Positions 55,333-64,000 of a stretch of 64,000 nucleotides of DNA are shown here, piece by piece. This DNA is from Amblyomma americanum. Taxonomy: Eukaryota; Arthropoda; Arachnida; Ixodida; Ixodidae. The stretch is taken from NCBI RefSeq assembly GCF_052857255.1, contig NC_135497.1, positions 116,528,294 through 116,592,293 of the forward strand, given 5' to 3'. The notes under the pieces are model-generated. The model was given only the letters and a program-made list of their open reading frames with translations. It did no database searches and had not been told where the DNA came from. Each line of letters begins with the position of its first letter. Position 1 is the first letter of the stretch. A program made the translations under genes and the position numbers.

Positions 55333-56800
55333 TGGTTCCCAGATTACTTCTCACTGTTCTTACAGATGTTTTTTCAGCTAGCAGTACTTGCAACCACATC
55401 TCTTGGATAATACTCGCCATAGAATGCATACTGAGCCCCATTATTTTGTTAGAAAACTTCGGTTATTATACCTATTTGCCGCTATCGCTCATGGGACACC
55501 CCTCGGTATATAATGGGTATATATAATAGCTTGACTCCATGGTACGTATCTGTCCGGAGGCGAGTGAATACGAGTTGCATAAGCTCAAGTGTCGCCATAA
55601 TTGTTGGTTCTTGCAAAGCGGTGTAAGTTGTGTGCTGTCGCAATTGGCGGGCCTGCAAGCTTGGGCAGGGCTGCTTCACCATTCTGGAGAATGTAATATT
55701 CATGTTACATTTATGTTGTTTAAATTTTCATTATATGTTAGGATAAGGTTATTCTAACGTTAGTTGTAACATTACAAAAGGTTAGAAAAAAGTACATTAA
55801 GAACATTAACATAAAATTTGATCAAAATAAAAATGTCGTTATTGTAATGTTAATTTCGACCGGTGCTACCTGGGATAGTGCATCCTAATTTTCGCGTGAC
55901 TGTAGTTCGATCGTTAGCCAGCTGATTTTGCCACTCTGCAAATTCGATATGAGATGGAAAAAAAACTGGTTGTGGTCACGCTAGCCGGAGTGGCGAGGGT
56001 ACGTACAGTGCAAGCATAACGAATATGAAAGTACGCGCGAGCTTGCGCATACACGCGGGCCGATCCCACAGTTGTGGCTATTTTAAAGGTTTGAGGAACG
56101 CACTTCTCGTTTGCGTGCCGTCTGATTTAGAAAGGTGTGCATTTCACGTAATCCCGTTTTTAAAACTGGGGCGCAGGGTCCTTATATAGTTGCGTGGGAG
56201 GAGCGCGTCGTCTGCCACCGGCACTTCGACACGCGTGCATGTGCCTTTCATAACAAATGCTTGCACCTGCTACTGTACATGCAGCTTAAGACGTCATGCA
56301 TTCTGCAGAAACATAGAAAGTGAATCTTTTCACAGCTTGTGTGGGCAGCGTGGAATAGGGAAGGACGCATGCAGCAATACTTGCCGCCACGTATCACTAG
56401 GAACTCGTCACACCACCGGGTTGCGGTTCAGTTGGTGGCCGTTAGATCTGGTCTCCACCGACGGCCTGTTCTTCCTCTTACCACCTTTCATGACACCTTT
56501 AAAAAAAAAACGCGTTTATACCCGCAAAAACGATAAGTACGTGGTACTTATTACCAGTCTCTTTCAATTTCAGAGGTAAAACGTTTCCATATAATAGTCT
56601 CTGCTGTTCACCAAGTGCAAACGGAAGTGCTAGTGGTAATTCTTCTTGCTACATTAATGCCAAAGCGAGTGACTCTAGCAGACAACCCCCAACGCCCCCA
56701 CTGCACACCAAGCTACCGGATTTTTGACTTTGCCGTTCACGCTTCGTCCACCAGGGGGACAAAACTGATGTCCTCAGCTTTGTTAATTTCAGTACCTTCT
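55332..56800. other. upstream region of VPS35
   Basis: No gene recognised. At 55740-55840 an AT-rich piece contains the inverted repeat TAACATTACAA / TTGTAATGTTA. A minus-strand frame at 55482-55703 looks orderly (ATG in AGAATGGTG context) but matches no family I know. Confidence 0.45.
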
Positions 56801-56805
56801 TAATA

Positions 56806-57002
56806 GTGGCTCACCACTGCTCGACGTCGAGTGCTCTTCATGGTGGGCGTCAATCGAAGTATTTTTGGCGTGTTCACAGTGGCGTACAGCCTCAGCATTC
56901 AAGCCGGTTAAATTTTAGGCTACGTAAACGGCGTAGTGCTGTATTAGCAAGTGATCTAGAGCCTGATTACTGTCCCGAAGCATTGCCTCCAGACATCCAG
57001 AA
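56806..57002 (+). promoter_or_regulatory. probable VPS35 5' UTR and promoter region
   Basis: The start codon at 57003 is at the very end of exon 1, so the exon sequence to its left must be 5' UTR. The transcription start is not marked by a clear TATA box; the region has moderate CpG content (CTCGACGTCGAG, CTACGTAAACGGCG), compatible with a housekeeping promoter. Limits are approximate. Confidence 0.5.
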
Positions 57003-57005
57003 ATG
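57003..57005 (+). CDS. VPS35: VPS35 start codon, end of exon 1
   Basis: The sequence CCAGAAATG is followed at once by the donor GTACGT (57006). The next exon opens in phase 0 with P-Q-T-P-Q, so the protein would begin [20 protein letters not shown], parallel to the vertebrate VPS35 N-terminus (M-P-x-x-Q-x-S-P-Q-D-E-Q-E-K-L-L-D-E-A). This alignment makes the ATG at the splice junction the best start. VPS35 is the central subunit of the retromer core (VPS26-VPS29-VPS35), which sorts cargo from endosomes to the Golgi or plasma membrane. Confidence 0.72.
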
Positions 57006-57409
57006 GTACGTACTAGGTAAACTTGCGTTCATAAAGATTGAGAAGGATACTTTGAGCTACTGTTGACTGATTTAAAAGGTGAACACTCTCTTGTAGTTGT
57101 CTGTGGTCAGCCTCTCTATTTTATTCGGCCTCTTGAAGCGGTCACTCGCCCGTTTAAACGTTGACCTCATATGATGTAGCATGCAATCAAAAGACCTTGT
57201 CAGAGCTTCAGTAAACTCGAGCGCGTGTATCATGACGTGTATCATTCTGGTATTGTACACTGCAATTTGTTAAAATAATGTTTCAGAGTGAAATTGCCTA
57301 CTTTAAACCATGCAGACCATGTTGATCAGTGCTGAAGTCGCATCGTTCGCAGCATAGTTCCCGCGCAGTTAGCTACGTTAGTTCAAACTTGTATGTAATT
57401 TTGTTGCAG

Positions 57410-57608
57410 CCTCAGACACCACAAGCATCACCCCAAGAAGATCAAGAAAAGCTGCTTGATGATGCTGCCAGCATTGTCAAAGTCCAAGCATTTCACATGA
57501 AGCGCTGCCTTGATAAAGGAAAGCTTATGGAAGCATTAAAACATGCTTCTAACATGCTTGGTGAACTTCGCACTTCTCTCTTGAGTCCAAAAAGCTACTA
57601 CGAATTGT
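57410..57608 (+). CDS. VPS35: VPS35 exon 2 (N-terminal helices)
   Basis: Encodes residues 2-67 plus one base. Highly conserved VPS35 N-terminus: [40 protein letters not shown] and [16 protein letters not shown]. The acceptor is TTTTGTTGCAG ending at 57409. The donor is taken as GTATCC at 57609, because TTG-T plus AT from the next exon restores L-Y-M; an alternative GT at 57607 would break the frame. These first helices of the alpha-solenoid help form the VPS26-binding end. Confidence 0.93.
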
Positions 57609-57719
57609 GTATCCTTTGTTTTTGTAGTTCATGGTGCCTTCTACTCGGATGTGGCTAATTTTCAGTGTTTTTGTGCATAATCCTTGTTTTTCCAGTCGTT
57701 TCCTTGACTCTTTATACAG

Positions 57720-57843
57720 ATATGGCAGTCACTGATGAACTGAGGCATTTAGAAATTCATCTTCTAGATGAGATTCAAAAAGGCCGCAAGATGTCTGATC
57801 TCTATGAACTGGTGCAGTATGCCGGCAACATCATTCCCCGTCT
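57720..57843 (+). CDS. VPS35: VPS35 exon 3
   Basis: Starts AT-ATG, giving ...[20 protein letters not shown], then [20 protein letters not shown] and IIPRL. The acceptor is TTTATACAG ending at 57719; the donor GTAAGT starts at 57844. The final PRL is the first half of the conserved PRLYL motif, which contacts VPS26 in retromer; the second half comes from the next exon. The phase-2 end (CT) fits the G at the start of exon 4. Confidence 0.95.
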
Positions 57844-58895
57844 GTAAGTTCAACTTGAGCTGTGGCTGAGTTGCTTCTTGTAACTTCTTTTGATGTAGTG
57901 CTATAGGCATAGTCTATATTATGTGCAGTATGTATGCTGTGTATAAACAGGCTGTTTGCTTCATGGTCCTAGAGGATAAAATAGCACAAGGTTAAAGGTT
58001 TACTTGCTGCATGCTTAGCAATCTTGGTACTTCATGCTCACTGAAGTGTTTAACTGCAAAAAAGAATACATGCTTGGCTACTCCCTGCGTATTTCAAGTT
58101 GTGAGGAGCACATCTGTTTGTAGGTGTTCACCGCCCCTTTGCTTAAGAGTAAATGAGTAGAAGAGCAAACCTCTTATGTACAAGCTCTTCCAGCATGTGG
58201 CTAAATCTTACTTTCCTTTCTTGACATTACTAATTGTCCGTTACTGATATCAGAACCTGTTGTGATTTCCCATTTGAACCTTCTGATAAATTGCATTATT
58301 AGACCTGTGTAAAGAGTAGTTGGGTTCATTAACTTTATGGCAGAGTTGTTTGAGACAGCTGGTAAATTGTTTTTTTTTGAAAGACGCTTCACTTTTCACC
58401 GTCTTAGAAATGTATGCGGGAAAGGAGCTGGCTTTTAACTCCACAAGTTTAGATGTGAAAGTGTGCTGCTTGTGGTAATATACAAGCTGTACATTCTATG
58501 TGAAACCAAGTAGGGAAAATTTCGGTGTATTTCCAGGTGTAGGCAAATTACTTAGTGATAGCAATATCTTTAGAGCAATTATTCACCTAAACGTGGGGCC
58601 TGTGCTTTTGAAAGTTATAGCTTTAACATAAAATCTGCATGAAACCAGTGGAGAATGATGCAGACAGTGAGCAGGACACCAGGAAAACTGCAGGGTCCAT
58701 CCTTTTGCCTCGCAACCCCCTTCATTTGCTAGATCTTCAGTTTCAAAGCGATTTTCTATTTGTGGGAACTGGACATAGACGTCATGCAGCTAAAAAAAAA
58801 AATGCTTTCTTGAAGTGTTCCTTCATTCCCTTACTATTACGCTTAATTGACACCTTGATGTCTTGTAATTGGTGCATCTCACCAAGTGGTTTTTT
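57844..58895. other. VPS35 intron 3, left part
   Basis: No feature recognised apart from short homopolymers. Confidence 0.5.
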
Positions 58896-59401
58896 TAAAG
58901 GGTCCCTGAAAAGGGTGTTTGAGGCTAGCTATAATACGCTTGCATTATGTAGAGTACAGGCCACCAAGTGTTCATGTCACGTACAGGGCCTCAAAAGCAA
59001 ACCGATCATTTATGATATATTTTGAAAAATTCGTGCTTCCGGGCCTCGCGGTAACCTGCAGTGCCGGGCTGTCGCCCGAATCAGTGCGCAATGCGACATG
59101 CAGCGTTCATTATGTCAGCAGTGAAGCGGAAGCTCCCCCCCTTTTCCGTGTGCGTCAGCAGCTGGCGGAGGGAACGAGTGGGTGGAGCCACAAAGCAGCG
59201 CTGACATTTCAGCGGCAAAAAGTGACTAGAGGAGAGAGAAAGGTGCAAAGACGCTTAAATTCAAATTTTGACTACTGGTAACTCGGCTTCCACAAAACGC
59301 ATTAAAAAAATTCTTGGTGAAGGATATTTGTGAAGCGGCGTCCTTTAATTTCCTAGGTATGCCACAACTTTATTGAGAGCCCCTTTCAGAGCCCCTTTAG
59401 G
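58896..59401. mobile_element. MITE-like element with TTAAAGGG-type ends
   Basis: TAAAGGGTCCCTGAAAAGGG at the left and the reverse complement of the right end (CTAAAGGGGCTCTGAAAGGG) are inverted repeats of about 20 bases. Interior of about 505 bases with GC-rich patches, no transposase. Lies in VPS35 intron 3. Confidence 0.75.
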
Positions 59402-59467
59402 ATTGTCTGGAGCCTGTGCTAATGTGTGAATCACAATGTTTTTTCTAGTTGATCAGGAAGGCTGTTA

Positions 59468-59701
59468 AGCCGCCGCATTGGCTCTTTGGTTATGGTGCTC
59501 GGCTGCTGACCCGAAAGACGCGTGTCCGATCCCGGTCGCAGTGGACGAATTTCGATGGAGGTGAAATTCTAGAGGCCCGTGTACTGTGCGATGTCAGTGC
59601 ACGTTAAAGGACCTCAGGTGGTTGAAATTTCCGGAGCCCTCCACTACGGTGTCCCTCATAGCCCGAGTCACTTTGGGACGTTAAACCGCCATAAACCAAA
59701 C
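59468..59701 (+). mobile_element. tRNA-derived SINE (Ruka-like), full length
   Basis: Head GCCGCCGCATTGGCTCTTTGG, B-box GTCCGATCCCGG, intact body and the 3' end CCGCCATAAACCAAACC. An imperfect target duplication (CAGGAAGGCTGTTA at 59454-59467 and CAGGAACCCTGTTA at 59702-59715) flanks it. Confidence 0.9.
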
Positions 59702-59715
59702 CAGGAACCCTGTTA

Positions 59716-60815
59716 GGGATTACTGCTATTCGAGAGCTGCCGCTAGGTGACAGAAAACTTGGAAAAGCATATTTTGAGCTTTGATCATGTTGGCAAGTTT
59801 GTTTAATCTGATATTTTTTTGCAGTATTGTGCTGTGGCTAAATGTTGAAGGCTGGTTTTATTGTTAAAAGGATAATGAACTGCCTTAGCTGAAGACTTCA
59901 GTTTCATACTTAAGGCGGCTGCAATGAGAAAATTAAAAAAGTTGGCATCTCTATGTAATTAGGCTTTTATTATTGCATTTTTGGTGAAGCAGACACTTGA
60001 ATACCTTCAAGAATTGCTCCATGTATTCTTTGACCAGTAAGAATGAAGGATTGCACAACCTCGGGCTGGTTGTGCCATCTTTTTCCTTGTTGAGAAAGGT
60101 CAGCTTTATGATGGCAATGCACAAAACAGCCCGATTAACATTCTTCAGAGGTGACTGTCGTCAATATTTTCACCTTCTTGTAGAAATGCAGATACGTTTA
60201 GTGTGTTCCTCACATGCTCTTTTTTAAGCAAAGGCTCCAGAAGTGCTATCAGACCCTGAGAAGTGGCCACTTACGGGCCTGTGTCCTTTAACAGGACAAT
60301 GCCCAGATGATGAAAGTATTGGTTAGCATCTACGAGTTACGGCTCCTGGAGTGGAGAAATCCAAAAGATAATCTAACTAGCAAATTTAGGTAATATCTGG
60401 AGACCTTAGAACAATGAAACTAATTCAGAGTAATTCAATCGCTTCTCATTTCAGTAGTACACCTATTGAATTTTAGATAGCTTTTGTGGGGGTTAGCTTT
60501 TCTGCGAGCCTCCTTTCAGTAAACACTGTGTGGTGTCCTTTTGCATGCTGGAATCGGAATAAGCAACATTAATACTGTCCGTGTTGCATGCAGTACACTA
60601 AGCATTACAGGGTGACATGAGAGATAACCTATAAATGCTGATTTTTCTTCATTTTGGCTTTTGTCATGGTAAGATATGTTGCTAACATGTTCTGTTCTAG
60701 TTTATTTCCACTTTTCAGGCCTTATGTATTGATTTAAAGTGCAGTGTCCTCCCTCATTCTTGTTGCTTGCTAGTTTTGAAAAATGATGGATTGGACGTAT
60801 GTGCTTTACTTTTAG
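59716..60815. other. VPS35 intron 3, right part
   Basis: No supported feature. Confidence 0.5.
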
Positions 60816-61001
60816 GTATCTTCTTATCACTGTTGGATTGGTTTACATGAAATCAAATGAGCACTCTAAAAAGGACATCCTCAAGGATCTGGTGGAGATG
60901 TGCCGTGGGGTGCAGCACCCATTACGAGGGCTCTTTCTTCGGAACTATCTGCTGCAGTGTACCCGGAACATTCTCCCTGACAATGAAGAGGACTTGTCTC
61001 T
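60816..61001 (+). CDS. VPS35: VPS35 exon 4
   Basis: Completes PRL-YLL and continues [12 protein letters not shown], then [40 protein letters not shown] and EEDLSL. The match with VPS35 proteins is almost residue for residue, and the stretch up to ILPD is among the most conserved of the family. The acceptor is TACTTTTAG ending at 60815; the donor GTAAGC starts at 61002 in phase 2. The expected next block (a D-x-x-D-S-M-D-F-h-h-x-N-F motif) is not found before 64000, so intron 4 exceeds 3 kb and the gene is cut by the window edge. About 170 of some 800 residues are covered. Confidence 0.95.
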
Positions 61002-62546
61002 GTAAGCCGCTTGTGTGACATTCGCAATTTGTCCACGGCAGATGTCCTCCTCTCTACTGTGCCTTCTCCCTTTCTGTTCTTTATTAGTGCTGCAATCATG
61101 AAAGTAAATGAAGCTTGAATAACTTCAAGAAAGCCATAATGGGAGTGAAACATTAAAAAATTCAGGGGGCCACTTTCTTGACCTAAAGTGCGGTGAGGCG
61201 AAAGCCTTTAGCGTGGTTTTGCTGCTTGTGTCACTGATGTGTGGTTGAGATGTTGTCTAAGTACACAATTGTTTGTGAATCCTAAATGCTGGAAACACTG
61301 GGGGGCGTTTGGGAGGCATCCGTCTGATTCAACGCCTTTCAGCAAACACTCTCCGTCCTAGACAGGGAGAGCTACATATGCGTTTGCAGGAAGCAGCATA
61401 GTCATTAGCATGCTCGGCTGCAGAACAGAAGGATGGTGTTTCGAATCCCGTCGTGCACAAAGATTTCTTTCTTATCGAATTGCTGGATGTTGCTGAAAAG
61501 TGCAACGGACAGACGGACGGACAGGGTCGTGACCGCGAGTATGAGCCATTAAATACGTTCGCCTTAATAAAAGTGTTCTGTTCTATAGTAGTTCTATAAG
61601 AAGCATGCAAGTGAAGTGTTAAGATATTTATCCACAGCTGCTCGCTTCTCATTACTGTTGTATTCATGCAGAAAAAAAAAGCGTTGAAATAAGGTATCTA
61701 ATCCGCCCAAGGTTTGGTTCTTTTAGCCTTCTGTGTATTTTCTGTATGTACTTCTCATATTTCCAAATATATCCTGAATAATATTTGAATGCATAGAGCC
61801 TGTGAGTTGGACTTTTCAAGAGCTGTTTACTAGCACCATATAGTCCTCTAGCTCAATTTGTAGAAAATGTGCATCATAGCATGGGTCTGCTACAGGTATC
61901 AGTAGACAGTTACAATCTATAGAAAAAGTTGTTTCATATGTCTTGGCCATTGTTTAATCTGTTACTTTCATGTCTAGGTCTCTAGCATATAGCTTGACTC
62001 TATGAGCACCGTTTAGTTGTTTCTACTGCTACACTATTCTTTTGAGAGTGTATTTGTGTTAGTCTTAATCCTTAAGGCACAAGCTCTTTGCATCTCTCGC
62101 ATGCATAAAAATGGTAAAACTGCACTCAGAATGTGTTTCGAGGAGTTGAAAGACATCACTTTCAAGCCATTTCGATCACTAGTTTTGTATAGAAAAAAAG
62201 AGGTACACATTTGTAACAATGGCTTCATAAAAATACTTCACATTGTGTATGTAGCTGTACCTCAGTCTTTTCGACTTATAAGACAACTTGGATTAGAATT
62301 GAAAATTGCTTCAAGAACTATTATGAGTCAGTAGACTGATGGGAAAGGCTGAAAAGCTAGACAATTTTTCAAATGGTTTCTTCCCGCCAAGATGGGTCTT
62401 GTCGAAATGTGCACCCGCACATGCAGAACGCCAAGGAGGCCCATTAGCAAAAGATAAAAGCGCACTGAATGATTTGCTTGATAGTTTGTTAATATTCAGC
62501 GTGTAAAATTATTGTACATAGATGCACCATTGCCCGCTGCTGTATC
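61002..62546. other. VPS35 intron 4, left part
   Basis: No exon of VPS35 or other gene is visible. Around 61380-61470 there is a stretch (GGAAGCAGCATAGTC... GGTGTTTCGAATCCCGTC) with a B-box-like GTTTCGAATCCC that may be a degraded tRNA-like repeat. Confidence 0.45.
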
Positions 62547-63056
62547 AAAGAGTACAGATAACACATTTTGGTACATATCATGTTTTTCTTTCTTTTGAAA
62601 TGATACGTAATAAGTATACATGGATACATGTGGTATTCACCTGTGACCAGCGAATAATTTGGTGTTCAGTTTTTTTCTCTTGTGCAGTTTTGGTTTCAGT
62701 TTCAACAGCCCAGTAGTAGCTGTGACATCAAAGTGACTTGTAAGAAAACTGCTATATAACTGCTGCGTCATTTAAATTTACTGTGACGCTTAAGCCAATT
62801 AGTCTCAGGGGTCAGATAACAATCGGACAAGCAGAGATTATATTGCAATTTTCTTATGCCTCTTGTGACCTATACTAAAATTTGACATCGCAGCTATTAC
62901 TGGGCTATTTAAACCAAAACAAAAAGTGTATGAGGGAAAAATTAAGTTATAAATTATTTAGTGGTTGCAGGCAAATTCACTTGGTGGTCTATGTAATGTC
63001 TTATGCATCATTGCAAAGAAGACATGCAACCAAAAATTTGGTGTCTATAGTTTTTT
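62547..63056. mobile_element. second member of the GGAGTATAGAC TIR family
   Basis: The left end AAAGAGTACAGATAACAC and the reverse complement of the right end (AAACTATAGACACCAAATT) match the ends of 46881-47917. An inner foldback with arms at about 62687-62730 and 62880-62920 (GTTTTGGTTT...AAACCAAAAC, with CAGCCCAGTA opposite TACTGGGCT) is better preserved than in the first member. Confidence 0.75.
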
Positions 63057-64000
63057 AATGGTTTAAAGATCTTGTGTTGGTTTGCTTTGAGCAATCTGGT
63101 TATGCGTTGCCTTTGGGAGCTAGTAGAGTAATAGTAAAAGGAATAAAATTGGATGGTCATGACATATATGCAGTTTAGTAACCACATTAGCATTTAATAT
63201 AGCAGTAAAAAAGTCCGTGGCATGTGTGGATTATTAATAGGTGGGTGCTATTTCTGCACAAATTTGTGGGTTGCTGATTGTGGCTTGCTTAGCAAGTTGC
63301 TTTAGATTGGCAGTCTCATGTCTCATCAGTATTTTGCATCGTAATGCTTAGTGTTTTCCATGCCATGACAATAGTGGGATTAAGAATGACATGAGAATTG
63401 AAGGGCTGTGCATGGTTCACCAGAGCCAGTGGAACAATGCAATTTTTTTTGTCTTCTGGTAACCACGCAAAAATTCGGAGAACTAAGAGTGGTGGCTTCG
63501 TGTTGTATCCGTTAAATCGGTTGGGGTACATGCTGCGGGCTTCTCTTAGCTGGTTCTATTATAACTGAGATGGAAATTGGCAGTGAATACCCTAGTGCAT
63601 GAATGAACCCATCTTATTTTTACTTCTATTCTGTGGTACAGGGCAATTCATAAAGACGCAATTTTTTAAAAGGAATTTGGATCGAGTGTTTCAATTGGGG
63701 AATTCAATGATCATTTGGGCATGGAAGTTTCGAAATTAAGATAAATGCACTGTTGTAAATTTTCTAATAATTACTAGTATAGTTGCTGTTTGTGACATGA
63801 CTTGTGTTCACATGATGCTGCTTATTCTTTCTTTGTGTTTAGCTCATCAGATGTAACTAGCAAAATTGCTCAAGAGATTTTCTTCAGTTCACTGATGTTT
63901 TGTTTGAAGGACAGGAGGGGACATAAATATGGCATCTTACGTGGGTGTCTCTTTTGATAGTGCCCCACAAAGGAAGTGCACAAAGTTCACCTACATTTTG
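63057..64000. other. VPS35 intron 4, right part to window edge
   Basis: AT-rich, no exon or defined repeat recognised. Confidence 0.5.

Noticed and set aside
55482..55703. 73-codon minus-strand frame near VPS35
   Set aside because: Tidy looking, but without a recognisable family, splice context or conservation; kept only as a remark.
58639..59281. Frames of 128 and 120 codons in VPS35 intron 3
   Set aside because: They overlap the MITE-like element at 58896-59401, disagree in frame and have no family signature.
61002..64000. Further VPS35 exon
   Set aside because: I looked for the next conserved block (D-S-M-D-F...NF) in three frames and did not see it; the exon is probably beyond the edge.

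Overview
The window looks like genomic DNA of a hard tick (Ixodidae, probably a metastriate genus such as Rhipicephalus, Dermacentor, Hyalomma or Amblyomma). The evidence is an AT-leaning sequence with long introns, about 14 copies or pieces of a tRNA-derived SINE with A and B boxes that resembles the tick Ruka family, and several Penelope-like, Ty3/gypsy-like, RTE-like and short inverted-repeat elements typical of tick genomes. The species is inferred; no marker gene is present.

Two protein-coding genes can be supported, both on the + strand. The first is a complete coding region for a BTBD17 / Tango10-type BTB-BACK protein in four exons (3297-3479, 14470-14718, 21107-21294, 26602-27376; about 464 residues), with a poly(A) signal at 27524. 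The second is the 5' part of VPS35, the retromer core subunit. Its start codon is the last triplet of a first exon (57003-57005), followed by exons at 57410-57608, 57720-57843 and 60816-61001; the rest lies beyond the right edge.

Layout. 1-3246: upstream DNA with one SINE. 3247-27545: BTBD17 gene, its introns packed with SINEs, four Penelope-like fragments, a piggyBac-like frame and pogo-like inverted-repeat elements. 25.3 and 27.6 kb: a 175-bp duplication. 27.85-30.69 kb: a 274-bp satellite array with a higher-order 549-bp pattern, interrupted by a 5'-truncated LINE and ended by a SINE. 31-48 kb: gene-poor DNA with inverted-repeat elements and SINEs. 48.3-54.5 kb: a scrambled Ty3/gypsy region, with pol on the minus strand head-to-head with gag and protease on the plus strand, with nested insertions including a perfect 142-bp palindrome. 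54.6-55.3 kb: a TIR element and a tRNA-half repeat between (TA)n tracts. 56.8 kb to the end: VPS35.

The two genes have no evident functional link: one is a probable cullin-3 adaptor type protein, the other an endosomal sorting subunit. The most unusual signals are (1) two short insertions sharing a CTGGGC(T/C)AGTTGG head followed by a long hairpin whose arms match each other but differ between copies, one of them sitting about 30 bp from the BTBD17 exon 4 acceptor; (2) two head-to-head Penelope-like copies inside piggyBac-like ends; (3) SINE-internal palindromes; and (4) two SINEs that struck the same target site inside one inverted-repeat element.
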